The notes under the pieces were generated by a model that was not told the origin of the DNA, did no database searches, and worked only from the letters and a program-made list of their open reading frames with translations. 64,000 nt of DNA from Pseudisothecium myosuroides (taxonomy: Eukaryota; Streptophyta; Bryopsida; Hypnales; Lembophyllaceae): positions 3,720,001-3,784,000 of the forward strand of contig OX637297.1 in assembly GCA_951799445.1 (NCBI GenBank), read 5' to 3'. Position 1 is the stretch's first letter, and each line of letters begins with the position of its first letter. A program made the translations under genes and the position numbers. Below are positions 23,151 to 36,681 of the stretch, piece by piece.

Positions 23151-25959
23151 GGGACTTCTTAATTTTGAACTTGTATATTCAAAGCTTTGCCATGCGGGGA
23201 TAAATCCAGGCTAAACTTTGTATAAAAAGTATCCAATTAGTTTCAAAGATCTCTGATTTCTAAATGAAGTACACATGATGATGTTTTAACCCCAAATAGG
23301 GAATTATTGGGTTTATTCAAAAGGATTCAAAGTTTAAAACTTAAATGAGGTACGCATGATAGTGTTTAACCCCTAAAGAGTCAACCTGCTCTTTTTAGCA
23401 ACATAGAAATTTTGGACAGGTACGTGTGATTGGAGATTTCTATATTTTAGTTTGAATTTTTAATAGATGAAGGGGACAAGGAATATCTTTCATATGTACT
23501 AAATTTCATGACATTTGGAAATAAGAGTCAAAAGTTATGGTCAAATATGTTACTTTTTTTTGTAACTGGGCAGATCAGAAAAAATCACTTTTTTTTAAAA
23601 ACAAAAATTTGAAATTTTTATTCTAGATTTATATATACGCGGAAAGCTTTTAGTCATTCCATTTTGATCAATGAGTCTGAAAAAGTTATGAGGAATTTTA
23701 GTTTGTGGGCAGTTATGGATTCTCTACTCTAAAATAAACTTTGAAGTTGTTTATTTCACTCAATTTTCAATATTTTTTGAAAAAAAAAAATCACAAGATG
23801 TATATTGTTTATTACAACATTGCAATCACTGAGATTGGCATTTTTCAGTCCCACAATTAAACTCTTAACAATTTTGGAATTTAAATCAATCTTTACTTCT
23901 TTCTACTTACTATTTTTTTCCTATATGTTGTACACTTTCAAATGATTTGAAAATTTTTATGCATGTATCCCACTTGTTCAGAAAAAAAAATTCAAAGAGT
24001 AACTACCATTTTGGACATTTTTTCATAGAAAAGTGAGCTTGTGAAGTGTAGTTGCCATGTTTTTCGCAGGGCCAAAAAAATGATTTTAATGAATTTTAAT
24101 ATTTATATGCACGTGGCGGAAATTTAAGAAATTTTTACCATGTGTTTTTAAGTCAGAATACTACAAGATCCTATAGTTATATGTGTCAAAAAAAGTTATT
24201 TTTCAAAATTTTGGTACTTGTACTAATAATGGCCGTTTCTTGAGTGTTTTTGGTGAAAACATAGTCATGATATTTTAGGGGTTAACCAAAAATTAGGAGT
24301 TAATCAAACCAACTTTTGTTATACAACAAAGTGTGGCAAGGCTTTTTAGTTTAGAACCTTTTTGCAAAGTCAAGCTTTTCCGCCTTAAGCGTTCTAAACC
24401 AAATTATGTTGCAAGTGACAATTTGTTAGTATTCTTAGAATAGATGTTGAATTTGGGGGACTAAACCTCTCAATAGAGATTAGAGGGGATGTTGTTCTTA
24501 AAGGGAATTTGGTGTCCTTTAAGCCAAGTCTTCAACTAAAAATACAAGATTTAAGCAGAATTTAGGCTTGATCTTGGCCTCAATAGATAATACCGACAAC
24601 GTGTCGATGAATACAATTAGAGCGTAGGTCTTGCACACTCCAGCAAAATGTTGATAGCAGAAATGGGGTTGCCAAAACCTTGGAGGGAGGCCTTATATAC
24701 TTGTTAGAAAGCCTTACCACTTAAGTTTACAGCAAAATATTTGTCTTTTTATTCAAAGATATTTCTAAAACTAACCCTAACTAACCCTAAGATATTTTTG
24801 AAATTACCCGAAGATATTTTCAAAATTATCTTTGTTTAATTCAAAATCTTCTAGAACAAGCCTCATTTAGCAATGAAATCTTGACTAAATCAAATCTAAG
24901 ATTTTTTCCAAAGATATTTTGAAAATTAACCTAGAGTTACCACTAATTACTCGTAAAAAATCAAACGTATTACTAGATCTTTTCTATCTTTTAGTGAACA
25001 ACTTGAAATCAAGAAGTGATTGTGCCATTGTATTCAAAAGACCCAAATTAATCTTATAGATCCCCTACCCCTTCTCCTAAGCCATCCGTGCTTGTAAAAA
25101 CCACTAACGATATTTCCAAAAAAAAGTCAAAACTCCAACTATAGGAATTTGCATTTTTCAACAAAACTAACTTGTTAGGATTGTTTGGAAGGTTTGTGGG
25201 AGTAAGAAAAGACCCCTCATTTGCAACATTTGGACATTGTAAGCTTTTGGTACACAGGTTCACTTGCCGCCATGTTGTAAATTATCTTGAAATTGAATAT
25301 TGTTGCTGATTCTAGTACTTATGGTTATGAAAAAGTCTTCAAACTTAATGGGGCGCTTTATTAGCACACAAAACTCTAGCCTAATTTTTAGTGGGATTTT
25401 ACTGCACTTTGGATAATATTTAGGAATATACAATCAATTTCAAAGGCTGGCTTCCCATGGAGTCATCGTGAAATTTCGTAAAATTTTGAAATTTCTTGGG
25501 TAACCTCTAGGAAGCTTTCTAAATCTAAGTACAAAGTCAAATCTCTATTTGCACTATTCATAAGGACGCTAAAATTAGCAACTCGTTTATGATTTCCACC
25601 CGGAGGAAAAATCATTCTTGTACCAAGGGGTATCTTAGATGACTGGCTCCTATGTTGACATTATGACATGCCTTTATCCTAAGAGCACCTCTATGTATGC
25701 TCCAATCACCTCTCTCCGTCTATTTTATATTATGGTTCAATATTTGAAGTTATTAGCAAGACTAATACTAATTAATCCAATTTCTCTATAAATTGGATCT
25801 AAACTCTTCTAAACCTAAAAATAAACTTTCACACTTAGCCAAGTCACATGCACTTTGCAAGATTAATTTTACATGGACAAGACACTAGGGCTGGTTAATT
25901 ATCACATCTTCACTTTTCTTGGAAATACTAAACTAACCTCTCAAACTCCTAACTAGGAC

Positions 25960-26592
25960 CTAGGGGTAGATGCATGGATGAGTGTCTCAAAAGCGGCACC
26001 CGTAACCTCACAAAAAGTCACTAAAATTGAAGGCTATTTCCTTTAATGGCTACTACATTGGAAATAAAATAGAAAAAAGTGAAAAGTAAAGGGCGGCCCA
26101 CCTTAATCTTCTAAAATTGAATACAATAGAAAAAATAATAATAACAATAATAATTATTATTTATCAAAAAAAACTCCCCAAAATTTAACCTTCATTTTTA
26201 CTACTGAAAAGTCCCTAATTCTAAATTAAGAGAAATTCTTGTAATATAGAAAGCATTTCACTCAAGCAAAACCTTTGGAGCACTTATAACAAAGTTGCTA
26301 GAAAACACTCAAATATATCTACATCCTCAAAAAAGTCCATATGTAATTTTTGTTCAATTGTGACAAGTCCATATACTACACTTCAAAAGTCCCATACACC
26401 TATTAAAAATTGAAATTCCTTAAACCAACTACATAAATATCTCTATAATCAAGTTGTTAAGTATTTTGGGCAAAAAAATTGTAAAAAAATGTGACCATTT
26501 GTGGCATAGAGTCTTTCCAGTGCTAACAATTTCTAAAAACATCTTTGTGACCGGTTTATTGAGACACTCATCCATGCATCTATCCCTAGAAA
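25960..26592. mobile_element. Candidate MITE bounded by an inverted repeat
   Basis: TAGATGCATGGATGAGTGTC at about 25,969-25,988 recurs in inverted orientation at about 26,563-26,586. Flanking bases are also similar (GGGG/GGGA before, TCAA after). The interior of about 600 bp is AT-rich and noncoding. I did not find a clear target duplication. Confidence 0.5.
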
Positions 26593-27084
26593 TGGAAATA
26601 CAAGGTATTCTATGCATTCCGTGGTTTTAGTAAGATTATTCACTGAATTGGTAGGGGCTTCTATCCAATCTCCCTTAATTATTTATTTTATGCCTTTTAG
26701 TATAAAACTAGACTAAAAACTAAATATAAATCGCAAAAAAATAAACCTAAAGTTTTAAGTGTTAATTTGAGGGCTCACAGCCTCACATCATGTTGAAAAA
26801 AATAATAGAATTTTTTAAAAGAAAATTTGACCGATGGAAATTTGACACGTAGAACCTACCACATTAGCATAATGGATTGCCATTTTGGCAGCCCCGCTGT
26901 ATGGTAGGTCACCCAAGCAGCCCCATCATGCAAGCAGGTGGCTAAAGCATTGAATTCAGGACCTTATAGTTGAGGTTCAAGGTTTTAAGACATTGCACCA
27001 TGCAAGAGATTGCTTGCATATAATGTAAGTGGTTTTCAATTTATATAATTTTTGCAGTTGTTTTTCATTTGTTTTGTAAACTCA

Positions 27085-27465
27085 ATAGAATTTGGTGTTT
27101 ATTTTGGCATAGTGGAATAACTTTTTTGAAAAACTTTGAACTTAAAAATGTTAGAAAATTGAGCTAACTTTCAACTCCAAAAATCCGTTTGACATTTGGA
27201 GTCTTCACTCACAAGTCAAAGGCAAAATTAAAAAAAGGATGTTAAAAAATGTCAAAGAAAATGTCTATTTCATCACCTCTTTGAACTTTTTCCACATATT
27301 TTAATTGGAGGCTCCAAATGTCAAATAAATTTTTGGAGTTGAAATTTAGCTTGATTTTCCAACTTTTTATAGTCCAAATTTTTTTCAAAAGAGTTATTTT
27401 ACAATGTCAAAATGGCCGTTGAAGTTTATTGAATTTAAAAAACACCAAATTGTGAATGATTATGT
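27085..27465. repeat. Long imperfect foldback
   Basis: The left arm (about 27,085-27,205) and right arm (about 27,310-27,465) are inverted, imperfect copies sharing AATTTGGTGTTT, TTTTTGAAAAA, AAATTGAGCTAA-type blocks, CAACTCCAAAAAT and TTTGACATTTGGAG. A spacer of about 100 bp separates them. It could be a foldback MITE or a source of hairpin RNA. Copies of ATCAACAAAAA in both orientations follow up to a CACTA-like end (TTTTCTAGTG, about 27,744), so the foldback may belong to a larger element. Confidence 0.65.
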
Positions 27466-28262
27466 TACATAAAAATATTTTTTTGTACATTGAATTCCAA
27501 TTTTGGTGATTCAAATGTTGACCAAATGACAAAATCTTGTTTGAAACTTTATAAGTTAAAATTTTAAAAAAAGTGTTGATTTTTTGTTAATTTTGACGTT
27601 ATACTATTGGAATCAACAAAAGTTAATAACCATTTGTTAATTTGTGCCGAATCAACAAAAATAATGTAAAAACGGTCGATATAGTACCCAATTCAACAAA
27701 AATTTAGAGATTTTTTTGTTGATTTAAACTTCATTTTCTAGTGGAGGCAAGAGCCATTACTCATATGCCAATAGGAAATATCACCAAGTGATTGCATCTT
27801 TTGTCAACAAGAAAATCATCAGCAACCACTTGAAAAAGTAGTACCAACTAGTTACTTTTTACAACGGGGACAAGTTCAATCTCTAGTAGGAAGAGCAATC
27901 AATGGTGGTCAAAGACATGCCATGTGCCAACCTTGCTGACATAATTCACACAACACTATTGTTGTAGTATCCATGCTTTTTCCACAGACAAAACATTTAT
28001 ATCTGGGTGGAACCACTGCTAACATTAAATCCACAGTTCCATCAATAGATAAATGACAAGGAATACAATTCTTTCTGTTATCTTTGCACTCTTATCCATC
28101 TTTTTCTTCCAACAAAAGAACTCTAATAGGCAAAATTGCCGTGACCCTCAAAATGGTCAACTCTGCTCGAACATCCTAGGTTGTTGATGCTTCACATTGT
28201 GAATATACATAATCTCTAATTTTAAATTGTCAAAGTTGATGTCTATAAGCCCCACTTGTAAC

Positions 28263-28309
28263 AACATCATATTTGTTAAAATGGGAGTTTTCAAGGGAAA
28301 TGGGAGTTA
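28263..28309 (-). repeat. Orphan copy of the arm-end motif
   Basis: 'ATATTTGTTAAAATGGGAGT' followed by TTTCAAGGGAAATGGGAGTT matches the blocks where arm homology ends (13,291-13,338 plus; 52,257-52,303 minus). Its flanks do not match the arms. Confidence 0.5.
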
Positions 28310-28959
28310 TTTCAAACACTACAACTCATAAATTGAAGAGAATTTCTTCTCTTTGTATACAAATTTTGCATTGCAATGACACAAAAAGAACGCATATAGA
28401 AGGAAAATTCCTAAATATCATGTAGTAATTACAAATTACATTGCAATTTATTGAAAGGAATCTTTGAATGCATATATATATGATCACTCTGTGGGAGCAC
28501 GGAAACTCATAGTGAAGAAACGTAACATAGAAATTGGTTATAACTTAGTCCGAAATTTCAAAATTTTGGTAAGATATAGGGAATTAGATCCGGATACAGA
28601 TAAATTCCGGATAAGTAGATTCCAAAATTCTAGATCCGTTAAAACGGGTAGTACCGGAAGAAGGAACTGATCTTAAATCCGGGTTTAATTGGATCGGAAC
28701 AGGCTACGGATTAGGTTTTTGGCCTACGACCCTAGGGAACCGTTACAGGAATGGTCCTCTTTTCGTTCTCCACTGGGAACGGTCGGTAGTTTGACGGGTA
28801 CTTAAGCTCTCGCCAACCCTAGTTCTCTTCATTCTCACTTTGCTGATTTCCTTGCGCGCTTAGTTGAGGGAAAGAGTGGTGAGCTAGAGATCGCGACAGG
28901 GAGAGAAGGGTGAGGTCGATGCCGATTGCACCGGATTTAGTTGATTGTGTCGGTGAATT

Positions 28960-31900
28960 ATGGCGGAGTCCAGCAACTCGGTAGCGCGTCAGTACTCAGT
29001 CACGGCTTGGGTGGTTAGGCCGCTTATCCCTTCCGACTCGACCCTCCGGAATCAGTTAGAGGAAGATCTGGCCCGAATGGGGTGCCTAGGTTTGATACGT
29101 AGGCCATGGAACATTAAGAATCAGGAGATGCTTGAGCAACTCATCTTTGGGGTTTTGAATCAGTTCGAGTTGACAGTGAGAGGTCAACCCTTAGCTTGGA
29201 CACCGGATACTTGGGCGGAAGTATACCAGTTCGAGAAGAACGGATCCGGATTAGGTTCTTGGGTAGAAAAGTACGGAATTGGGAAGTTCCGAAACCCGGT
29301 CACCACCAAGGACGGATACCCTATGAGTGACTGTAAGGATGTTAGGCAACGACGGGTGTTGGAATTCCTAATTCCAATTCTATATCCGGAAAAGCCCACC
29401 CGAGTTACGGTTACGGTGGCCAATACTATCTTTGGGGCTTTAGAAGATAAGGTAGTCCACTGGGGAAAGGTCATAGCAAGCGTAGTGAAGAAATTGGTGG
29501 AACATGTATCGAAAGGGAAGCATAGCCTTCTCAGTCCATATTTGTTCCACCTGTATCATCAGCAGGAGGTTTCCACTAGCAAAGAGGTGTTGACGTATAA
29601 CACCGAGCTTGAGGTCCTAAAATACGGCCTCACGCATGAAATTCCACCGGATCCTCCAGTAGAGGAAGAAGAAGCGACTAAGACTGAAACACCCCTAAAC
29701 AGGGCTTCACCTTGTCAAAACTTAACTTAAAGCTTCACAGTGACACACATCACTCTTACATCAATATAAAATAGTTTTAGGTCATAAAAGTACCAAAAAC
29801 TAGTTACTACCAAACAATGTACTGGGTAACTATCAATCTTGAGACTATCAAGAGAGCCATGGCCCATCCATGTCTATTCACAAGTTCCAAACATAAGACA
29901 AAGAACCCAAGCAAGATGAATCCATGTGCTTGACAGTAAAATCTTGCACCAATTCCATGTTGGAGAAATTGGATTTGAAGGCTGAGCCTCACCTGTGCCC
30001 GTCCCAAAATACAAAACAATCCAATGTTAAGTTAGTGAGGATGCACGAGGTGTCTTCAGCTACAGCCAATTGCTATCTATGTCACAAATCCATTACACCA
30101 CAAAAAAAGAACTAGTGGAAAAGGTCATAAAACATCAATATCAAGGCAAGCTTTCTAAATCAAAACTACAAATTAACAAAGCAAGTAGACCTTTGCCATT
30201 CTCAAGAAGCCCAAGAGTCTTCACACAAAAACACACAAAACCTCCACAACGAAGTGAACCACCGCAGCCAAAGCTCAAAGATGTGAGACAGTGCGAGCGG
30301 GAGGCTATTTCAAGCCCAAACACTTGGAGGGAAAATTTTCAAATTAGTCATAATGTGGTAGCTAGAAATAACTACCCACTAATTTAAATTAAGGCCACAC
30401 CCATAGTGGGTGGGGTGGGTGGTTTCCCATACCATGAGGCCTGATTTACTCTTATATGACCACTTATAATTGGTTCAATGTGAACCTGGGTCATAGAAAA
30501 ATCAAATCACTGAATAGGCTATAACAAATCTATAAAAAGATTTATAAAAAACACCATTCTAATCAAATAGTGATTGCTTTGAAAATAATTTTGGTCTATA
30601 AAAACTACTCCATAAAATATATGAAGAGTACCCAAAATTAAAAAACATCATTTGAATAGGTTTAATAAATCATAGAAAATAAAATAAACCTAAGCACTCC
30701 AAATTAAATTAAATTAATTAGTGTGGGTATGCTTTTAAAATATTTAGGTTTTTAAAGTGCTACTCTATAGAAATTTAGAGAGCAACCAAAAATAAGCATA
30801 AAAATCTATAAGTGTAGGTATGTGTGCTATGAGTTGACAAATAGGGTTTTTAATTAACTTGAGGGAAAATATGGATTAAAAAATATATTTTAATCATTTC
30901 CCAAAGGCAAAAAGGTATTTGCTTTTCTTCACTTGGAAATAATTTTAAATTCGAATTGAACCTAAATCAAGGAAACTAATTCATGATAGAATGCCGAAGA
31001 AGAGACTAAGACTGAACATCCCTGAAACAGGGCCTCAACTGTACAAAACCTAACTTATTGCCAGAATAGAATCAAAGTAGTACATTTGTGAAATAAAATA
31101 TAGAATAGATCATACTAATCCCAAGCAAAACCAAAAAAGGTCAAGGTGTGACACTTTTAGAAATTTGGTACAATAAATCACTATATGTCTCCTCAAAGTA
31201 GTACAACAAAACATCTAAAAGATGACAAGATGTTTGATGTTTCCTATCTTTAGAAAAAACTAGCTCCATGTAAATCAGTGAAGGAACTTGTAGACCTGAA
31301 GGCTTTGCCTCACCTGTGCCCGTTCCAAAACACAACACAATCCAATGTGAAGTTAGTGAGGATGCACGAGGTGTCTTTAGCAAAAGCCAATTGCTATCTA
31401 TGTCACAGGTCAACAAAAACCAAGAAAAAGAGCAAAACATTGCAAAACAGTGAACTATGAATAAAAAGAGTAAGTTCATCAACAACCAAAGCAAAGTGTA
31501 GATAGCCCAAAGACCTTTGCCATTCCCGTAAAGTGCAAGCACTAGAAGTTGAAGAGTCTCCCACAAGAAATCACAATGCCACCAAACTCAAACATCTTCG
31601 TGAAGATGAGAGCACAATGGTGAGGAAGCCACTATATGTTCACTAATTTGAATTTGGGAGGGAAAGCCTGTGTAAGTGGCCATGAAGTGGTGGCAGGCTA
31701 ATTTATTGAATCACATGTAATGGAATTTAAATCAATAGACCAAACACCCTTAGTGGGTGGGTGGGTGGTTGCATCCACCAAAAAAGGTACTGTATATTTT
31801 AAAACCCAAGTACTGCTAAGTAGATCACATCACATAGTGGATGTATTGGGATTATATGGCATAGTCATATACAAAATAGCCCATGTATTTGGGTTATAAA

Positions 31901-33328
31901 CTTATTGTTGTGTATATGTGAAATGGTTAAATAAAAAACCAAAGTGGGGATTCTTACTCTATATAAAAAGATCAATTGGAAAAGATTGGGGGGCTATAAA
32001 ATAAAATAAAAGCATCTAAGCATTTTATTATTAATAAATTCCGTATTTGGAATTTTTTAACATTGAATATAAGGTCAAATGGGTAACTATACATGCCTTT
32101 AGCCATAGGATGTTTTTCCTATTTTATGAACTAAAAATGTTCAAAGGCTAAAGAAGAAGAAGAAGAAGAAGAGGAAGAACAGCAACAGCAGGACCTGGTC
32201 GACAAACGGGAGAAGTGGAGGAAGTCGACCGATCCAAACTCGTGGGTCGGACAGCTGACACCGGAGAAAGGAGAGCCCAGTGAGCCTCCGGAACTGGAAG
32301 TGAAGTTGGAATTCTTCGAAGCCGGAAAGTAGTGGATGGAGGCTCAGTATCTACACTTCGGAATGTTGGATATGATCCTGGAGATTGCTGCGGAGTTGAA
32401 GGTGGAGCCGGACGACATTTTGAAGGAGATCCGGCGACGACCAAACCCGGATTTGCTCCGTGAGAAGGATGAGCAAATCCGGAACTTGGAGAAGGAGCGG
32501 GACGACCTCTTAGCTTGGGTAAATTGGGCGGAGATGGATTCAGCCGTAGCACGACAAAAGGAGACGGAGGCACTCCAACTCGTCCAAAATTTGACAGCGT
32601 TGGTGGATCAGCCCTCGGAAAACGTGGTGAAGTCTAGACTCTTCAGCAACCAGCTGAGTACGGGAGGGCACTTATCCGGGTCGAAGGTGGTAACTATTTT
32701 GGTCGATTTCCAAGCCCGGATGGAAGGAATATTGAAGGAAATGGTCCAGCTGTTGGGGCACCTCGATCCGAATAAGCCCCTGGACTTTGCTCACTTTCCG
32801 AATCTTCCCAATGTCGACTTGTTGAAGACACAACAGAGGCAGGGTCCGGGGATCATTCTGTAGCTGTCTTCAGTACCTCCTGCGAGCCAAACACAGATTC
32901 AAAAGACGGTTACCAAGGAAGGCCATGTGAAGAGTATTCAGTCGATTCCGGTACAAAGGAAGGGTTCTGTTCCGGTACCCGGAACTTCCAGACGCAGCGA
33001 TTTAATCCAACGGATTGGGGCCATGGCAAATCCGGCCCGGACCAATCCAACCGACTTTCCGCATATGCAGAAGGTATCGCCTAAGAGGGATACAGCATCT
33101 ATACAGCTGGAGGATTTGGCAGAGAAGGAAGTGAGGGTGGAGATGATCAAGGAATCCAAGAAGGAGGAGTTCCATTCCGGATCAAAGACGGCATCGGATG
33201 ACGACCCTCCACCGATCAAGCGGAAGATACAAACCCGAGCTGCAGTGAAGATTACTCCACCGAGATCGGCAAGGTAGCCACCTGCAGGCCCAAGCAGCAG
33301 TTCGAAGAAGGCAAAACGAGGAAAGTAG
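28960..33328 (+). pseudogene. LTR-borne ORF, oldest copy, interrupted
   Basis: Starts at ATG 28,960 (MAESSNSVARQYSV) and stays open to about 29,676, where a 2.5-kb insertion enters its Glu-rich segment. It resumes near 32,151 and carries TAG at 32,330 (CAG in the other copies), TAG near 32,861, and an early stop at 33,275. Canonical copies are 633 codons. Conserved N-terminal landmarks include GCLGLIRRPWN, KFRNPVTTKDGYP and VANTIFGALEDKVVHWGK. A coiled coil (EKDEQIRNLEKERDDL) follows the acidic stretch. Function unknown. Confidence 0.8.
29677..32150 (+). mobile_element. Unclassified insertion made of two diverged tandem units
   Basis: Interrupts the Glu-rich (GAA/GAG) codons of the LTR ORF. 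It consists of two direct units of about 1.2-1.3 kb, starting near 29,673 and 30,992. Both begin with GAAGAAG.GACTAAGACTGAA, contain CTCACCTGTGCCCGT, GAGGATGCACGAGGTGTC and CCAATTGCTATCTATGTCAC in order, and have a GTGGGTGGGTGG tract. They differ by many substitutions, so the duplication is old or two related elements inserted in turn. No long ORF. Exact borders are blurred by purine-rich target sequence. Confidence 0.7.
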
Positions 33329-33941
33329 TTAATTAGTGTGTTTTCAGTTAGTTAGGATTTTGACTTTTGAATCCGGAACAGATTTTCCTTGTGTGGGGCC
33401 CAATTCCGGATTTCTAAGGGCAATTGACTTTGAACTTTCCGGATATCTTGGGTGGCCCCTGAGTGGTCACCTGGATTTTGGGTGTGACTTTTTGGCTTTT
33501 TGTTTGGGTTTTTAAAAGGTGAGGGCAGCCTGTTGCCTTCTCATTCCCTCTTTGTCCATTTTATGTGCATTAGTTTATGTACATTTTCCTTTTCTTTAAT
33601 CTAAGCCACCAAGCGGACTTTCGGATTTCTGGCTATGTACGCGTTTTCTTGATTAGTTTGTGAAGTGTCAAAGGATGAGAGAGGGCGGGTGAAGAGGAAT
33701 CCGGATCGTGGGTATCTAGTTCTGATTTGAGCGAGTAAGTTTGTGAGTAAGTTTTCTAGGCCTGAGAATGAGGACTTGAGCGTAATACCTTTAAAATCCC
33801 GTAACGGTGATCCGTTTCTTAGGAGTGGTGCGGATGCGAGTCCGGAATCCGGGGAGGGTTCTCTGCAGAGATAAGCAACCGCCAGCGGAAAATCCCCACT
33901 CACCGGAAGGTCTGCCAACCATAGGATCAGTCTGATAGCTA

Positions 33942-33946
33942 GATAC
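33942..33946 (+). repeat. Target site duplication GATAC (left)
   Basis: GATAC precedes the left terminus of the full-length retrotransposon and recurs at 50,360-50,364. Joining the two sides restores the LTR reading AGATACACAAATCTCTG, comparable to AGATGCACGAATCTCTT in the solo LTR near 39,648. Confidence 0.95.
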
Positions 33947-36681
33947 TGTCGTACGTGCAATCTAGGCGTAAGTATCCTTAACACCAAAATGATGGTAAGA
34001 TAACACGAAATATCGTCCCAGGAGATTCTAGTATGTTTTAGCAAGCTAGGGAGTTTCCAGATTGTATTCCAAACAACAAAACCCCAAGCCACACCTCTTT
34101 CTTTTCCTATTTCTTACACAATGGTCTTCCGGATCCCAATCCGGATCTATCTCTTTCCGGTTTCCGGTATGATCCGGATTCCGGGTCTCACTTCTCGACT
34201 TCAACTGGTTTTCTATTCCCCTGTTTTACCCTCAGGGTGTCCGCATTTGATCTTTAGAGGGGTAGGAACGTACCACTCATAGACATCTATTTCTCTACAC
34301 CAAACTTCACACAAAACAATCCTAACCGAGTTTTTATTGTAGAGTAGAGAAAGTAACAATCCTCACAATTCCCCGGGTAGCTTGCGTGGAGAACAGGTCA
34401 CTCAGAATTGTATCCTTCCGCCTTTACTACAACGACAGATCAAGACAGCCGGAATTGGAAGAGATTCGTGCATCTATCTACCAGACTGATCCTATGGTTG
34501 GCAGACCTTCCGGTGAGTGGGGATTTTCCGCTGGCGGTCGCTTATCTCCGCTCGGAACCCTCCCTGGATTCCGGACTCGCATCCGCACCACTCTTAGAAC
34601 CGGATCACCGTTACGGCAATTTAAAGGTACCACGCACAAGTCCTTACTCACAAGTCTAGTAAAGTGTCCTCACAAACTTACTCGCTCAAATCAGGTCCAA
34701 CTAATTCTCAACCCGGATTCCCCCTCATCCGCCCTCTCTCACACTTTCACCATTCATAAACGACTCAAGAAAACGCACACATAGCCAGAAATCCGAATGT
34801 CCACTTAGTGGCTCAGATTAGAGAAAAGAGAATATGAACATAAACTAATGCACACAAAATGGGCAAGGCTGGAATGAAAGGGCAACAAGCTGCCCTCCAC
34901 TTAAAACCCAAACAAAAAGCCAAAAAAAGAACACCTGAAAATCCAGATGACCAATCAGTAATCAACCATAATATCCGGAAAGTTCAAAGTCAACTACTCC
35001 TAAGAATCCGGAACCGGGCCCCACGCACGGAAAATCCGCTCCAGATTAAAAATCCTAAAACTGCAAACATACTAATTACTTTCCCCGCTTGGATTTCTTC
35101 GCGCTGCTACTCGGCCCTGCAGGTGGTTTCCTGCTTCCTTTCGGTGGAGTAGACTTCGTTGCAGCCCGGGTCGGAATCTTCCGTTGGATCGGCGGCGGGT
35201 CGTCATCCGATTCCGTCTCATCGCCGGAAGTGAATTCTCCCTTTTCGGATTCTTGGATCATCTCCACTCTGGTCTCTTTCTCTGGCGAATCGTCCAGCTG
35301 AATCGGAGTTGTATTCCTCCTGGGCGATGCCTTCTGCATGTGAGTAAGTCGACCGGATTGGTCCGAGCCGGGTTTGACAAGGCCCCCATCCGTTGGATTA
35401 AATCGCTCCGGACGGATGTTCCGGATGCCGGAACGGAACTCCCTTCCCCTACCGAAATCGACTGGACACTCCTCGTTTGGTCGAACTTCGTGGTCTTCGT
35501 CTGGATCCGTGCCTGACCTGGAGTAGGTCTTGGGGATGCCGGTAGACTTATCCCTGACCCCGGCTTCTGAGGTGTCTTCAACAAGTCGACGTTGGGCAGC
35601 TCCGGAAAGTGGGTGAAGTCCAAGGGCTTGTTCGGGTCCAGGTGCCCCAAGAGTTGCGCCATCTCCTTCAGAATACCTTCCATCCGGGCTTGGAAGTCCA
35701 CCAAGATCGTTACTACCTTGGACCCGGATAAGTGGCCTATGCCACTCAGCTGATTGGTGAAGAGTTGGAATTTGACCACAGCTTCCGCGGGCTGCTCCAC
35801 CAACGGAGTCAGATTGTGGACGAGTTGGAGAGCTTCCGCCTCCTTCTGCCGTGCAACTGCGGCATCCGTATCCGCCTAGTTCACCCGACCTAACAGGCCA
35901 TCCCTTTCCTTCTCCAAGCTCTTGATCCGCTTGTCCTTTTCACGAATCAGATCCGGACTCGGTAGTTTCCGGATCTGATTTACGATATCCTCCGGCTCCA
36001 CCTTCAACTCTGCAGCAATCGCCAGGATCATGTCTGACATGCCGAAATACATGTGCTTGGCCTCCTCCATCCACTGCGTTCCGGCGTCGAAGAAGTCCGA
36101 CTGCGGTTCCGGTTCCGGGGGTCGACTCGGCTCTCCCTTTTCCGGGGTCAACTGTTCCACCCTTGAGTTCGGATTGGTCGACTTCCTTCTCTTCTCTCTC
36201 TTGTCGACCAGGTCCTGCTGCTGCGGTTCTTCTTCCTCTTCATCGTCTTCTTCTTCTTCCTCCTCCTCTCCCTCGATCGGAGTATCCGGTGGAATCTCGT
36301 GCGTGAGACCGTACTTCACGATTTCCAACCCGGTGTTGTAAATCACCATCTCTTCACTCGTCAGCACCTCCTGATGGTGATACAGGTGAAACAGGTACGG
36401 GCTGAGAAGACTCGGCTTCCCCTTCCCGACGTGTGACACGAGCTTCTTTACTATCCCGTCTAGAACTTTCCCCCAGTGGACTACCTTATCTTCTAAAGCC
36501 CCAAAGATAGTGTTGGCCACCGTAACCGTAACTCGGGTGGGCTTTTCCAGGTACATGATCGGAATCAAAAACTCCAACACCCGTTTCTGCCTAGCGTCCT
36601 TACAGTCACTCACTGGGTATCCGTCCTTAGTGGTAACCGGATTGCGGAACTTCTCAATCCCGTACGTCTCTACCCGAGAAC
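33947..36681 (-). repeat. 3' LTR of the full-length element, distal part
   Basis: The element's 3' LTR from its terminal TGTCGTACG (plus strand) to the point where a solo LTR inserted. It continues at 40,184-40,921; the two parts add up to 3,473 bp. It contains the C-terminal two thirds of the LTR ORF, in minus orientation. Confidence 0.93.

Larger units (their letters stand above)
23151..28484. other. AT-rich region without supported genes
   Basis: No coding region supported. Contents noticed: TAACCCTAACTAACCCTAAG telomere-like motifs near 24,773; an AATAATAAT microsatellite at 26,133-26,160; an inverted repeat pair (25,960/26,592); a foldback (27,085-27,465); a CACTA-like terminus near 27,740; and an arm-end motif at 28,263. 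These are listed separately where supported. Confidence 0.5.

Noticed and set aside
24773..24793. Telomere or chromosome end
   Set aside because: Only two or three degenerate CCCTAA units inside AT-rich DNA; interstitial and too short.
34386..34784. 132-codon ORF repeated in both LTRs (also 47,326-47,724)
   Set aside because: Its frame opposes the LTR sense and is not open in the solo LTR; likely noncoding LTR sequence.
36030..36341. Plus-strand Ser-rich ORF (also 48,971-49,282)
   Set aside because: Shadow of the Glu/Asp-rich run of the LTR ORF on the other strand.
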